Positions 17,145 through 26,369 of a DNA stretch of 64,000 nucleotides are shown in pieces (within the stretch, counting starts at the first letter, position 1; every line of letters begins with the position of its first letter). Source of the stretch: JBCBWG01 sp038523925. Its GTDB lineage: Bacteria; Pseudomonadota; Alphaproteobacteria; Rhizobiales; Hyphomicrobiaceae. Below the pieces are notes generated by a model. That model saw only the letters and a program-made list of their open reading frames with translations. It was not told the origin of the DNA and ran no database searches. The stretch is from the NCBI GenBank assembly GCA_038523925.1, contig JBCBIY010000001.1, positions 372,001 to 436,000 on the forward strand, given 5' to 3'. The translations under genes were made by a program, and so were the position numbers.

Positions 17145-18302
17145 ATGACGTCGTTTAAGACCCGCCTTGTCCATTTCGCGCGGAAGCACTCGCCAGGCCC
17201 GCGCAAGGCCGTGAACCCGCCGATCGTCCGCGCATCGACGGTCCTTTACGATGATGTCGCCGCGATGATCGACACGCGCGACCGTGATGCGGCCGGCGAA
17301 CGCGTGTTCCGCTATGGCGCGCGCGGGACGCCGACGGCATTCCACTTTGAAGAAGCGATCACTGAGGTCGAGGGCGGCGCGGGCACGCTGCTGTTCCAGA
17401 CCGGGCTCGCAGCCGTCGCGCATCCGATGCTGTCGCTGCTGCGGCCAGGCGATCATGTGCTGTTCGCCGAGACCGTGTACGGCCCGGCGCGCGCCCTTGC
17501 CGAGCAATATCTGCCGCCGCGCGGCATCACGTGTGAGTTTTATTCGGGCGGCCATGATGAGGTGACAGCGCGCATCCGACCCGAGACGCGCATGGTCTAC
17601 CTCGACAACCCCGGATCGATCGTCTTCGACATTCAGGATGTGCCGGCGATCAAGCGCGCCATCGGCGATCGCGATATCGCACTCGTCGTCGACAACACGT
17701 GGGGCTGCCCCGGGCTCTACCGGCCGATCCCGCTCGGTGCGGATATCTCGGTCGTTGCCATCACGAAGTATGTGGCGGGACACTCGGACGTGATGCTGGG
17801 TTCCGTGACGAGCAACGCCAAATACCTAAAGCAGCTCCGCGCCGACAGCGACCTGCTCGGCCAGACCGTCAACCCGGAAGATGCCTACCTCGCGTTGCGC
17901 GGCCTGAGGACGGCTGCGGCGCGGATTGCGATGCATCAGGCGCACACAGCCGAAGTCGCTCACTATCTCGCGGGCCATGCGAAGGTCGCGGAGGTTCTTT
18001 ATCCCCCGCGCGCCGGTGACCGCCATCATGCGCTTTTCCAGCGCGACTTCGAAGGCGGCAACGGCCTCATGTCGATTGCGTTTGCGCCTGAGGTCTCGCA
18101 GGCCTCCGTCAATCAGTTTGTCGATAGCCTGCAGCTCTTCGGGCTTGGCGCGTCCTGGGGCGGGTTTGAGAGCCTGAAGCTGATTTACGGCAAAGTGCCC
18201 GGCTGGAGTGGCGGCCGGATCGTGCGCCTTCACATCGGCCTTGAGGACCCGACCGATCTCATTGCTGACCTCGACCAGGCCCTGGCCCGGATTGACGCCT
18301 GA
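17145..18302 (+). CDS. metC: Cystathionine beta-lyase
   Basis: The 385-residue Cys/Met-metabolism PLP enzyme has the family opening with VNPPIVRASTVLYD, RYGARGTPT near residue 57, YLDNPGS near residue 150 and the PLP-lysine motif AITKYVAGHSDVMLGS near residue 205. The C-terminus (LFGLGASWGGFESL) is typical of MetC rather than of gamma-synthases. It cleaves cystathionine to homocysteine, pyruvate and ammonia. The next gene, guaB, starts 178 bases on. Confidence 0.92.
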   Translation: MTSFKTRLVHFARKHSPGPRKAVNPPIVRASTVLYDDVAAMIDTRDRDAAGERVFRYGARGTPTAFHFEEAITEVEGGAGTLLFQTGLAAVAHPMLSLLRPGDHVLFAETVYGPARALAEQYLPPRGITCEFYSGGHDEVTARIRPETRMVYLDNPGSIVFDIQDVPAIKRAIGDRDIALVVDNTWGCPGLYRPIPLGADISVVAITKYVAGHSDVMLGSVTSNAKYLKQLRADSDLLGQTVNPEDAYLALRGLRTAAARIAMHQAHTAEVAHYLAGHAKVAEVLYPPRAGDRHHALFQRDFEGGNGLMSIAFAPEVSQASVNQFVDSLQLFGLGASWGGFESLKLIYGKVPGWSGGRIVRLHIGLEDPTDLIADLDQALARIDA

Positions 18303-18479
18303 TCGCCGCAACACGGGCGCCTGCCGACCGACATGACGGGGCGATGACCACCAGGCCGGGACCGTGGCGTGGGCGGCCTTGTCGCTGATCCGCGGCGCAT
18401 GGTACCTCCGTTGCGAAATCAACAGGGTGGTGTCGTCGCTTCCGCGCGCCGCCCGCCGATTTCAGCGCCGGAGATCCCA

Positions 18480-19964
18480 ATGGCGATTACTGCTGCAGAG
18501 ATCGCAGCCAACGTCGGCCTCACATTCGACGACGTGCTGCTCGTTCCCCAAGCCTCCGAAATCATGCCGAGTGCGGTCGCCGTGGCTTCGCGCGTGACGA
18601 AATCCGTTGGCGTGAATATTCCGATCCTGTCGTCGGCGATGGACACGGTCACGGAAGCGCGGCTCGCCATTGCCATGGCGCAGGCCGGTGGCATCGGCGT
18701 TATCCACCGCAATCTCGAACCCGCCGCTCAGGCGCGCGAAGTTGAGGCGGTGAAGAAGTTCGAGAGCGGCATGGTCGTCAACCCGGTGACCATCGCGCCG
18801 GATGCACCGCTCCAAGACGCCTGGGACCTGATGGAAGAGCATCGCATTTCCGGTGTGCCAGTGGTCGAGCCGGGTGGCGGCAAGCTTGTCGGAATCCTCA
18901 CCAACCGCGACGTGCGCTTTGCGACCAATCCCGATCAGCCGATCTCCGAGCTGATGACGAAGGAGAACCTGATCACGGTCAAAGCCGGTGTCGCGCGTGA
19001 GGAAGCCAAGCGTCTCCTCCACCTTAACCGGATCGAAAAGCTCATCGTGGTCGACGAAAGCTACCGCTGCGTCGGGCTCATAACGGTCAAGGACATCGAG
19101 AAGGCGCAGCAGCACCCGAACGCCTGCAAAGACGATCAGGGCCGTCTGCGCGCCGCCGCCGCGACGACGGTCGGCGATGATGGCTATGAGCGCACCGAAC
19201 GCCTGATTGCCGCCGGTTGCGACCTGATTGTTGTCGACACCGCGCACGGGCACTCCTCTAAGGTTCTCGACGCCGTCAGCCGCATCAAGAAGCTCTCCAA
19301 CAGCACCCAGGTGATCGCCGGCAACGTGGCGACAACCGATGGCACAAAGGCGCTGATCGATGCGGGCGCTGACGCGGTGAAGGTCGGCATTGGCCCGGGC
19401 TCGATCTGCACCACGCGCATCGTGGCGGGTGTCGGCGTTCCGCAGTTGACCGCGATCCTCGACAGCGTGAGTGCCGCCAAGAAGCAGGGCGTGCCGGTGA
19501 TCGCGGATGGCGGCGTCAAGTTCTCAGGCGACGTCACCAAGGCCCTGGCAGCGGGCGCCGACGCGGTGATGGTCGGATCGCTGCTCGCAGGCACAGACGA
19601 AGCGCCGGGCGAGACCTACCTCTATCAGGGGCGGACCTATAAGTCGTATCGCGGCATGGGGTCGGTCGGCGCGATGGCGCGCGGGTCGGCGGACCGCTAC
19701 TTCCAGCAGGAAGTCCGCGACAGCCTCAAGCTCGTGCCTGAAGGCATTGAAGGGCAGGTGCCCTATAAGGGCCCGGTTGGTCAGGTGCTGCATCAGCTCG
19801 TTGGCGGTCTGCGCGCCGGCATGGGATACGTCGGCGCCGGCACGATCGACGATCTGCAGGCGCGCGCGAAGTTCGTGCGCATCTCGCCGGCGGCCATTCG
19901 TGAAAGTCACGCCCACGGCGTCTCGATCACGCGCGAAAGCCCTAATTATCCCGGCAACGCCTAG
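18480..19964 (+). CDS. guaB: Inosine-5'-monophosphate dehydrogenase
   Basis: The 494-residue enzyme oxidises IMP to XMP with NAD+, the committed step to GMP. It has the TIM barrel with an inserted CBS pair (about residues 95-215, including SGVPVVEPGGGKLVGILTNR) and the catalytic cysteine loop GPGSICTTRIVAGVGVPQ. The flap region includes YRGMGSVGAM. The ATG at 18480 follows GGAGA and gives the conserved start MAITAAEIAANVGLTFDDVLL; a longer frame from 18369 is not conserved. An RsmB-type gene follows after 27 bases, a common arrangement in alphaproteobacteria. Confidence 0.97.
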   Translation: MAITAAEIAANVGLTFDDVLLVPQASEIMPSAVAVASRVTKSVGVNIPILSSAMDTVTEARLAIAMAQAGGIGVIHRNLEPAAQAREVEAVKKFESGMVVNPVTIAPDAPLQDAWDLMEEHRISGVPVVEPGGGKLVGILTNRDVRFATNPDQPISELMTKENLITVKAGVAREEAKRLLHLNRIEKLIVVDESYRCVGLITVKDIEKAQQHPNACKDDQGRLRAAAATTVGDDGYERTERLIAAGCDLIVVDTAHGHSSKVLDAVSRIKKLSNSTQVIAGNVATTDGTKALIDAGADAVKVGIGPGSICTTRIVAGVGVPQLTAILDSVSAAKKQGVPVIADGGVKFSGDVTKALAAGADAVMVGSLLAGTDEAPGETYLYQGRTYKSYRGMGSVGAMARGSADRYFQQEVRDSLKLVPEGIEGQVPYKGPVGQVLHQLVGGLRAGMGYVGAGTIDDLQARAKFVRISPAAIRESHAHGVSITRESPNYPGNA

Positions 19965-19991
19965 CGTCCGCCGCCCGAGGTTCCAGAGAAG

Positions 19992-21287
19992 ATGCGTACG
20001 GGCGGTCGAATTCAGGCGGCAATCGAAGTGCTCGAGGCCATGGCGCGGCAGCACCGCCCGGCCGCAGATGCACTGTCGGACTGGGGCCGCGCGCATCGGT
20101 TTGCGGGCTCCGGCGATCGCGCGGTCATCGGCAACATCGTCTATGACGTCCTGCGCAAGCGGCTGTCTCTTGCAGCGCAAATGCAGAATGACACGCCGCG
20201 GCATCTGGTGTTGGCCGCCGCCCGCGACGCCCTTGCGATCGAGCTTGATGAGCTTTGCGCGGCCGTTGACGGCAGCCGGCATGCGCCTGCCGCGATCACC
20301 GACGGTGAGCGCGCGCGGCTTGCAGGCGGGTTGCCGGACGACACACCCGACCACGTGCGCGCGGATGTGCCAGAGTGGCTGGCGCCCTCGCTTGCCCGGC
20401 GGTTTGGCGATCGCCTCGTCGCTGAAGGCCGGGCGATGGCCGCTCGCGCGCCGCTCGATCTCCGCGTGAATCTCTTGAAGGCCGACCGCGAGCGTGTGCT
20501 CAAGCATCTGGAAGGTTTCGGGGCTGAACCCACGCCGCATGCGTCGACCGGCGTTCGCATTGCGCATCGCCCGGGCATGACCCGGCTGCCGAACATCGAA
20601 GCCGATTCCGCGCACGGCAAAGGCTGGGTCGAGGTCCAGGATGAGGGCAGCCAGATTGCAGCGCTGCTGAGTGCTGCCGGCCCGCGCGAACAGGTGCTCG
20701 ATCTTTGCGCGGGCGCTGGGGGCAAGACGCTCGCGCTCGGGGCGCAAATGCAGAATACCGGGCAGATCTACGCCTACGACCGGGACCGCGGTCAGCTTCG
20801 CCCGATCTTCGAGCGCATCCGCCGCGCAGGCCTCCGCCAGGTACAAGTCATGGAGGCGGGCGATATGGCAGCGCTCGATGAGCTCGGCCCGCGCTTTGAT
20901 CTCGTGTTTGTCGATGCGCCGTGTTCCGGGTCGGGCACGTGGCGGCGGAAGCCTGATGCAAAGTGGCGGCTGAAACCGAAGGCGCTCGAGACGCGGCTTC
21001 AGGAACAGCGTGACGTGCTGTCACGCGCGGCCACGCTGGTGAAACCTGGCGGCCGGCTCGCCTATGTCACGTGTTCCGTCCTGCCTGAGGAAAATGAGGA
21101 CCAAGTCGCAAGCTTTCTCGAAGCGCATCCCGACTTTGCGATCGAGCCAGCCGCGCCGCTCTGGGCCAAAGCGCTGGACAGCGAGCCTGACGCTGCCGCC
21201 CACGCCAACGGGTGGCTGCAATTGTCGCCGCTCGGCCATGGAACTGACGGCTTCTTCGTGGCATTGCTCGCCCGCGCCCCTAATTAG
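19992..21287 (+). CDS. RsmB/NOP-family RNA m5C methyltransferase
   Basis: The 431-residue SAM-dependent enzyme has an N-terminal helical NusB-like region and a C-terminal Rossmann domain: LDLCAGAGGKTLALGAQM binds SAM, VDAPCSGSGTWRRKPDAKW carries one family cysteine and YVTCSVLPEENEDQV the second, catalytic one. It should methylate a cytosine C5 in rRNA (RsmB acts on 16S C967), but relatives have other rRNA or tRNA targets. It is probably co-transcribed with guaB, 27 bases upstream. Confidence 0.9.
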   Translation: MRTGGRIQAAIEVLEAMARQHRPAADALSDWGRAHRFAGSGDRAVIGNIVYDVLRKRLSLAAQMQNDTPRHLVLAAARDALAIELDELCAAVDGSRHAPAAITDGERARLAGGLPDDTPDHVRADVPEWLAPSLARRFGDRLVAEGRAMAARAPLDLRVNLLKADRERVLKHLEGFGAEPTPHASTGVRIAHRPGMTRLPNIEADSAHGKGWVEVQDEGSQIAALLSAAGPREQVLDLCAGAGGKTLALGAQMQNTGQIYAYDRDRGQLRPIFERIRRAGLRQVQVMEAGDMAALDELGPRFDLVFVDAPCSGSGTWRRKPDAKWRLKPKALETRLQEQRDVLSRAATLVKPGGRLAYVTCSVLPEENEDQVASFLEAHPDFAIEPAAPLWAKALDSEPDAAAHANGWLQLSPLGHGTDGFFVALLARAPN

Positions 21288-21316
21288 GCCGTGTCCACGC
21301 CAACAGAGACATCGCA

Positions 21317-21790
21317 TTGTTCAGCCTGATTGCTCCATACCTCGACATCGCCGTCATCACGGTGGTCGTTTTCGTGGCCGCGGCCTCGGGCGGCATCTTT
21401 GCGCCCGGCCAATGGTACGAGACGCTGAACAAGCCGAGTTGGACACCGCCGGACTGGGCATTCCCGCTGGTGTGGACCGTGCTCTACATCATGATCGCGG
21501 CGGCCGGCGTCATCATCTGGCGCGAGCAAGGGTTTGGCCCGGCGATGATCGCGTGGACCGCACAGCTCGTGCTCAACGGCGCCTGGTCTTGGCTTATGTT
21601 TGGCTTAAAGCAGATCGGCCTGGCGCTCGCCGATGCGGGTGGGATGGTTATCGCGATTGTCGCGTTCATGGCGCTCGCCTGGCCGGTCAGCCAAACGGCG
21701 GCGCTCTTATTCGTGCCCTATCTCGCGTGGACCCTGACCGCGTTCTTCCTCAACCTGCGCATCCTACAGTTGAACCCGTCCATCGCCTGA
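21317..21790 (+). CDS. tspO: TspO/MBR family membrane protein
   Basis: The 157-residue protein has five membrane helices and the family motifs WYETLNKPSWTPPDWAFPLVWTVLY early and VLNGAWSWLMFGL in the middle. TspO proteins bind porphyrins and other hydrophobic ligands and in alphaproteobacteria affect photosynthesis or stress gene control. The start is a TTG at 21317; no upstream in-frame ATG exists and the ribosome site is weak, so the exact start is uncertain. It follows the methyltransferase by 29 bases on the same strand. Confidence 0.88.
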   Translation: MFSLIAPYLDIAVITVVVFVAAASGGIFAPGQWYETLNKPSWTPPDWAFPLVWTVLYIMIAAAGVIIWREQGFGPAMIAWTAQLVLNGAWSWLMFGLKQIGLALADAGGMVIAIVAFMALAWPVSQTAALLFVPYLAWTLTAFFLNLRILQLNPSIA

Positions 21791-21865
21791 CCCGGCTGCT
21801 TCCCTAACGGCTTCCGTGCGCCTTATGATGCGCAAAACATAAAGCCGCTTAGGGAGGGATCACGC

Positions 21866-22855
21866 ATGGCCACGAACACGAAGAAGGTGCTGCTGCCGCA
21901 TACGCTGGGCCAAGAGGCGCGCGCCCTTCTCGATGCGCGGTCGGACGTGACGCCGATCTACTTCCCCCATCTGATGCCTAATGATGAGTTCCTCGAACTC
22001 GTGAAGGCAGAGGCGCCCGTCACATCTTGGATCCTTGGGCCGACGCGGATCAGCGTGCCGCAGATCGAGGCCGCCGAAGCGCTTGCCGTGACCGCGCGGC
22101 TCGGTGTCGGCTACGACGCAATCGATGTCCCAGCCCACACCGAGCGGGGCGTTCCGGTTATGACCGCCGGTCTCGGCAACGCGCCGTCTGTCGCAGAACA
22201 CGCGCTCTTCATGATGCTGTCGCTCGCAAAGAACGCCGCTGGCCTCGACCGGATGGTGCGTGAGGGCCGTTGGCTGCAACGCAACGAGATGATGCCGACG
22301 GACCTGCTCGAAAAGCGCGTCCTGGTGGTTGGCTTTGGCCGCATCGGCACGCGCATCGCCAAGCGCTGCGATGCAATGGAGATGACCGTCGACGTCTACG
22401 ATCCCTATGTCGACGACGCAGTCATCACAGCCGCCGGCTACACGCCGGTCTCCGATCTTGATGCAGCCGTCGCGGCGGCGGACTTCGTCACCATCCATTG
22501 CCCAAAGACGGACGAAACGCGCGGTATGTTTGACGCCACCCGGATTGGGCGCATGAAGCCGACAGCCTGCCTGGTCAACACCGCCCGCGGCGGCCTGATC
22601 GACGAGGACGCGCTACATGGCGCGCTGACAGCCGGCAAACTGCGCGGCGCCGGCATCGACGTGCTGGCCGAAGAGCCGGCGGCGGCTGATCATCCGCTGT
22701 TCAAGCTCGATAGCGTGATCGTCTCGCCGCACATGGCGGGCGTCACGACCGAGGCTGTCGACCGCATGAGCGTGATCGCCGTGCGCAACATCCTGAGTGT
22801 CTTCGATGGCGCACCGCAGGCCGACAACGTGATTAACCCGGACGTCCTGAGCTGA
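21866..22855 (+). CDS. D-2-hydroxyacid dehydrogenase (NAD(P)-dependent)
   Basis: The 329-residue D-isomer-specific dehydrogenase has the NAD-binding VVGFGRIGTRIAKR (near residue 155), the substrate-side arginine in NTARGGLIDEDAL, a glutamate in LAEEPA and the catalytic histidine in VIVSPHMAGVTTEA. It reduces a 2-oxoacid to the D-2-hydroxyacid or the reverse; phosphoglycerate-type, glyoxylate and hydroxypyruvate reductases share this pattern and the substrate is not readable. A strong ribosome site (AGGGAGGG) precedes the ATG. It converges with the TPP-enzyme gene and opens a block of 2-oxo/hydroxyacid enzymes between the guaB and guaA regions. Confidence 0.88.
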   Translation: MATNTKKVLLPHTLGQEARALLDARSDVTPIYFPHLMPNDEFLELVKAEAPVTSWILGPTRISVPQIEAAEALAVTARLGVGYDAIDVPAHTERGVPVMTAGLGNAPSVAEHALFMMLSLAKNAAGLDRMVREGRWLQRNEMMPTDLLEKRVLVVGFGRIGTRIAKRCDAMEMTVDVYDPYVDDAVITAAGYTPVSDLDAAVAAADFVTIHCPKTDETRGMFDATRIGRMKPTACLVNTARGGLIDEDALHGALTAGKLRGAGIDVLAEEPAAADHPLFKLDSVIVSPHMAGVTTEAVDRMSVIAVRNILSVFDGAPQADNVINPDVLS

Positions 22856-22875
22856 TCCTGCGTCCCGGCGGGGGC

Positions 22876-24600
22876 TTACATGTTGCCGTGGCCGCGCGCG
22901 ATGGTCTTGCGCATCGTCGGCGCGGTGACTCTGTCCGAGATGCGGATGTTCCAGACCTCGCTATCGCCCTGCGCGTTGAAGGCGCGGAACAGGTCGGGGA
23001 TTTGCGCCACGTTCGTCACATCGGCCCCGCGCACGCCGAACCCGCGCGCGATCTCCGCAATCGGGGTTTCGCCGAACCGCGCGAGGCTGTCATCAATCCC
23101 ATCGGCTTGGAGCTTGTGGATCTCCGACCCGTATGCGGCATCGTTGAGCACGCAGATGAGCACGCGGTAGCCAAGCCGCTTCAGCGTCTCCAGCTCCTGG
23201 ACGTGCATCATGAACCCGCCGTCCCCCTCGATCAGGACGATGCGGCTCTTGTCGCCCTGTTGACGCGCCGCGGCGACGCCGAGCGCATAGGAGAGCCCGT
23301 TTCCGATCGCGCCAAACTCGCGTACCGTCAGGAAGCGATCGGCCGGCCGCCCGCGCATCTGGCTGTTGTAATAAGCCTGATGACCGGAGCCGGTGACGAT
23401 GTCCCAGTCCTTCGGGACGGTCCTGTCGATGGCGGCAATCACCGATCGTGGATCAACCTCGCCTGCCGCGATGTCGAACGCGGCCCCGTCTGCCGGTTCC
23501 GTCTGCAAGCGACCCGCAAGGTCGTCTGACCTGATCTTGGCCGCCGGCCTTTCGCCGGCCGCCACACGCCGTTCGATCTCGGCGACAGCGGCTTCCGCGC
23601 CGGCCTTGGCATCGGCGGTGACAAACAAGTTCGCCGCCTGCATCCCGTCCTTCAGCCCGCGCGGGGCGGTGTCGAGCTGCACCACGGCCGCGTTCGGGAA
23701 CAGGTTGCCACCGTCCTTGGTGTAGTAGGTGAGGCTCGCGCCAATCGCGACGACAAGGTCGGCTGCAGCAAATGTTTCGCGCGCGACGTCGGAGGCGTAT
23801 CCACCGGCAACGCCGAGCGAGAACCTGTGATCGTGAAAGAGCCCGCGCACGGGAAGCGTCGTGGCAAGCATGGCCCCGGTCGCGTCGGCAAGTCTCCGTA
23901 TGGAATCGGCTGCACCGGACCGCAGGGCGCCGCGCCCGCCGATCAACACCGGCGCCTCGGCTGACATCAGCCAGTCAGCGAGTTCGCCAAGCCGGCGCGG
24001 GTCTGGCTGCGCGCGGCCGCCATCGGCAAGCAGGCTCGTGCTTGGCTCGTAGTCGTCGTCGGAATGCTCGGGCTGTTTCTGCAGGTCGTAGGGCACGCCG
24101 AGGACGACGGGCACGCGGTCATGCCGGGCGATCAGGAACGCCTCGCGCACGTGGTCGAGCATGCGCGTTGCGCTATGGGCTGCGATGTAGCGCGCGCCCG
24201 TCGCGGTGACGATCGGCGCCTGGTCGATAAGCTGATTGTAGAAGCGCGCGTGCATCGGACTCTCGCCGGCAAACACCACCAGCGGGACTTGCGCGCGGAC
24301 CGCCGCTGGCAGCGCGGTCGTGATCTGCGTCAGGCCCGGGCCACAGGTCACCGATGCAATACCGACGCGGTTTGTGGCGATCGCATAAGCCGTCGCCGCC
24401 GCGACAGCGCAGTGCTCGTGGCGCACATGAACCGATTGCACGCCGGCGTGCGCGTCGAGCGCGATCGCGAAGTGCATGTTCCCGTCGCCCATCAGGATGA
24501 ACTGCGCGTCTGTGCCTTCTTCCGCGAAGGCATCCGCAAGGGCGCGATAGATCGGTTTCCCGCTCATGCTCAGTCCGGTCTGTTCCTGGCTGTCGACCAT
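22876..24600 (-). CDS. Thiamine-diphosphate enzyme, acetolactate synthase-like
   Basis: The 574-residue protein has the three POX-family domains. The N-terminal pyrimidine domain includes the catalytic glutamate (HVRHEHCAVAAATAYA, Glu about 62); a glyoxylate carboligase would lack it. The C-terminal domain has the TPP/Mg motif starting EGDGGFMMHVQELETL and ending VLNDAAYG. It decarboxylates or ligates a 2-oxoacid; the substrate is not evident. An internal Met 11 residues in (24567) is a possible start, since the first ATG lacks a well-spaced ribosome site. It is divergent from the NAD(P)-dependent oxidoreductase across a region with operator-like repeats, suggesting shared control. Confidence 0.87.
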   Translation of the reverse strand: MVDSQEQTGLSMSGKPIYRALADAFAEEGTDAQFILMGDGNMHFAIALDAHAGVQSVHVRHEHCAVAAATAYAIATNRVGIASVTCGPGLTQITTALPAAVRAQVPLVVFAGESPMHARFYNQLIDQAPIVTATGARYIAAHSATRMLDHVREAFLIARHDRVPVVLGVPYDLQKQPEHSDDDYEPSTSLLADGGRAQPDPRRLGELADWLMSAEAPVLIGGRGALRSGAADSIRRLADATGAMLATTLPVRGLFHDHRFSLGVAGGYASDVARETFAAADLVVAIGASLTYYTKDGGNLFPNAAVVQLDTAPRGLKDGMQAANLFVTADAKAGAEAAVAEIERRVAAGERPAAKIRSDDLAGRLQTEPADGAAFDIAAGEVDPRSVIAAIDRTVPKDWDIVTGSGHQAYYNSQMRGRPADRFLTVREFGAIGNGLSYALGVAAARQQGDKSRIVLIEGDGGFMMHVQELETLKRLGYRVLICVLNDAAYGSEIHKLQADGIDDSLARFGETPIAEIARGFGVRGADVTNVAQIPDLFRAFNAQGDSEVWNIRISDRVTAPTMRKTIARGHGNM

Positions 24601-24623
24601 ACCTCATGCCATGGGTGGTTCAG

Positions 24624-24645
24624 ATTGTATACAGTTGGATACAAT
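24624..24645. promoter_or_regulatory. Operator-like repeat between divergent genes
   Basis: The site has an inverted repeat ATTGTAT (24624-24630) and ATACAAT (24639-24645), overlaid by a 10-bp-spaced direct repeat TTGTATAC (25-32) and TTGGATAC (35-42). It is an AT-rich island in GC-rich DNA between the starts of the TPP enzyme (24600, minus) and the oxidoreductase (24776, plus). TTGTATAC-type half-sites are typical of GntR-family (FCD-type) repressors, but no regulator gene is nearby. The TATACA and TACAAT strings could also be -10 elements. Confidence 0.5.
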
Positions 24646-24775
24646 TTGGAGCGGGCCGGATTTCGCGCCCATCGGCCTTCGTGTTTCCAGCAGGCGGGCG
24701 TTGCGAACCGCCGCGCCGTGCCGTCTTCTGCGGCGGACGGCGAGAGTTCAACATCAGACTGTGCATGGGACGAAC

Positions 24776-25702
24776 ATGGCAAACGAGACGCGGACGGTCG
24801 GTTTCATCGGGCTTGGAGGCATGGGCCGCGGGCTCGTCAAAAATCTGCTGAGGGCGGGCTTCGACGTCAAAGTCTTCGATCTGGATGCGGCGGCAACAGC
24901 AAACGCTGAAGGCCAGGGCGCCGTCCGCGCGGCGACAGCAACGGATGCCGCGCGCGACGTTGACGTCGTCGCTGTCTGCGTCACGACGGCGGAGGCGGTC
25001 CAGGCGATCGCGTTTGGGCCGGACGGTGCGTTCGCAGCGATGCGACCCGGCGCGCAGTTCGTTGACCACACGACCGTTTCACCTGCGCACGTCGATGCGA
25101 TGCGCGCAGGCGCGGCCGCGGCTGGCGTCCGCTATGCAGAAGCGCCAATGACGCGCACGCCAGCCCATGCTGATCGCGGCGAGGTCAACATCTTGTTTGG
25201 TGGCGAAGCTGACCAGCTCGAAGCGCTCCGCCCGATGTTCGAGGCCTATGCCGAGAACATTTTTCATGTCGGGCCGGCCGGTCATGCCATCAGGCTGAAG
25301 CTCATCCACAACTATATTGCGTTCGCCAACGTGGCCTCCTGGTGCGAAGGCTTCGCCCTGGCCGCCCGCGAAGGGCTTGATATGACGAAAGTGATCGGGA
25401 TCATCTCAGCGGCCGGTGGCAAGTCCGGCATGATGGACCTCTACGGCGAGATGACGCTCAACCGCGATTTCACGCCGCACATGTCGCTGTCGAATGCGAC
25501 CAAGGACGTGAAGTACTACGCGCAGTGGCTAGAGGAAGCAGGCCTGCCGGGCGGCCTCGCTGACGCCGTGCACCAGACCTACGCGCTTGCTGAGGACAAT
25601 GGCTATGGGCCGGAAAGCTGTACCGCTGTCATCAAAGCCTACGAACAGCAGACGGGGATCGAAGCGCGGCTGCCAGATGACGCGAAGCCCGCCGACGCCT
25701 AG
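24776..25702 (+). CDS. NAD(P)-dependent beta-hydroxyacid dehydrogenase family
   Basis: The 308-residue protein belongs to the 3-hydroxyisobutyrate/tartronate-semialdehyde reductase family. The N-terminal Rossmann motif is GFIGLGGMGRGLVKNLLRAGF, followed by DHTTVSPAHV and EAPMTRTPAHADRGEVN, where family enzymes bind substrate; the catalytic lysine lies in RLKLIHNYIAFAN. It oxidises or reduces a beta-hydroxyacid with NAD(P). The ATG at 24776 begins the conserved fold; the longer frame from 24566 runs through the divergent promoter region. It probably acts with the divergent TPP enzyme. Confidence 0.88.
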   Translation: MANETRTVGFIGLGGMGRGLVKNLLRAGFDVKVFDLDAAATANAEGQGAVRAATATDAARDVDVVAVCVTTAEAVQAIAFGPDGAFAAMRPGAQFVDHTTVSPAHVDAMRAGAAAAGVRYAEAPMTRTPAHADRGEVNILFGGEADQLEALRPMFEAYAENIFHVGPAGHAIRLKLIHNYIAFANVASWCEGFALAAREGLDMTKVIGIISAAGGKSGMMDLYGEMTLNRDFTPHMSLSNATKDVKYYAQWLEEAGLPGGLADAVHQTYALAEDNGYGPESCTAVIKAYEQQTGIEARLPDDAKPADA

Positions 25703-25714
25703 CTGCAAAAGCAA

Positions 25715-25746
25715 GGGCGGCGCCAGCACCTCTGCCAACGCCGCCC
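25715..25746. terminator. Possible bidirectional hairpin between convergent genes
   Basis: GGGCGGCG (25715-25722) can pair with CGCCGCCC (25739-25746) over a 16-base loop in the gap between the convergent oxidoreductase and PRC-barrel genes. There is no T-run, so this is a weak call. Confidence 0.3.
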
Positions 25747-25774
25747 AATTGCCGCCCAGTGGATCGTCAGTCGC

Positions 25775-26119
25775 TTAGACCGCCCAGTACGGATGCGTCT
25801 GGTAGTGGTCATGCGTGCGCGTTTCCCACTCGCGGTTGGCGAACGATTGTTCGTCATAATCCGGTGCGTTCTTGACCTGCTCTTCGGTGACATCGGTCAT
25901 GTACCCGTCGACGCCGTTGTCATAGCTGAGCTTGCTCCACGGCATGGGATACTTGCTCTCGCCAAGGCCGAGGAAACCACCAAAGGTCATGACGGCGTAG
26001 GCGACGCGGCCTGACTGTTTGTCGATCATCAGGTGGTCGATGTTGCCGATTTTGTCGCGGCCGGGGCCGTAAACGTCCGTGCCTTCGACGTTCTCGCTGG
26101 AAACCAATGAAGCTGTCAT
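25775..26119 (-). CDS. PRC-barrel domain protein
   Basis: The 114-residue protein starts at the ATG at 26119, which has AAGGAG at good spacing; a longer frame to 26431 runs under the guaA start. Residues about 1-70 form a PRC-barrel: VYGPGRDKIGNIDHLMIDKQSG, then a strand with AVMTFGGFLGLGESKYPMPW. Stand-alone PRC proteins of this size are common in alphaproteobacteria and are often stress-induced; their biochemical role is unknown. The C-terminus is rich in Asp, Glu, Tyr and His. It is divergent from guaA across about 250 bases in which I see no further gene. Confidence 0.85.
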   Translation of the reverse strand: MTASLVSSENVEGTDVYGPGRDKIGNIDHLMIDKQSGRVAYAVMTFGGFLGLGESKYPMPWSKLSYDNGVDGYMTDVTEEQVKNAPDYDEQSFANREWETRTHDHYQTHPYWAV

Positions 26120-26369
26120 AGCCTGCTCCTTCGTGCGTTGCGGACGGGCGTTCGTTTCTGCGCGGAATGCCGCTTGGCAGGACGCCCATTCAATACCGCG
26201 CCAACGCTCTGCCGAGGCGATTGTTCCGGTTTGCGGCCCAATACGGATGCGACAGCGCTTGGCGCGATCGGGCCATGTCCGATCATCACAGCGGGGACGA
26301 AGCGGCCGCGGGTGCGCTCGCACCCCGCGCCCCGCTTGCCGCAAACGGGCGAAGCGCCTATCAGGCGGC

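Noticed and set aside
22876..24600. Glyoxylate carboligase as identity for the TPP enzyme, suggested by the tartronate-reductase-like neighbour
   Set aside because: The catalytic glutamate is present (HEH at about residue 62), whereas glyoxylate carboligase lacks it.
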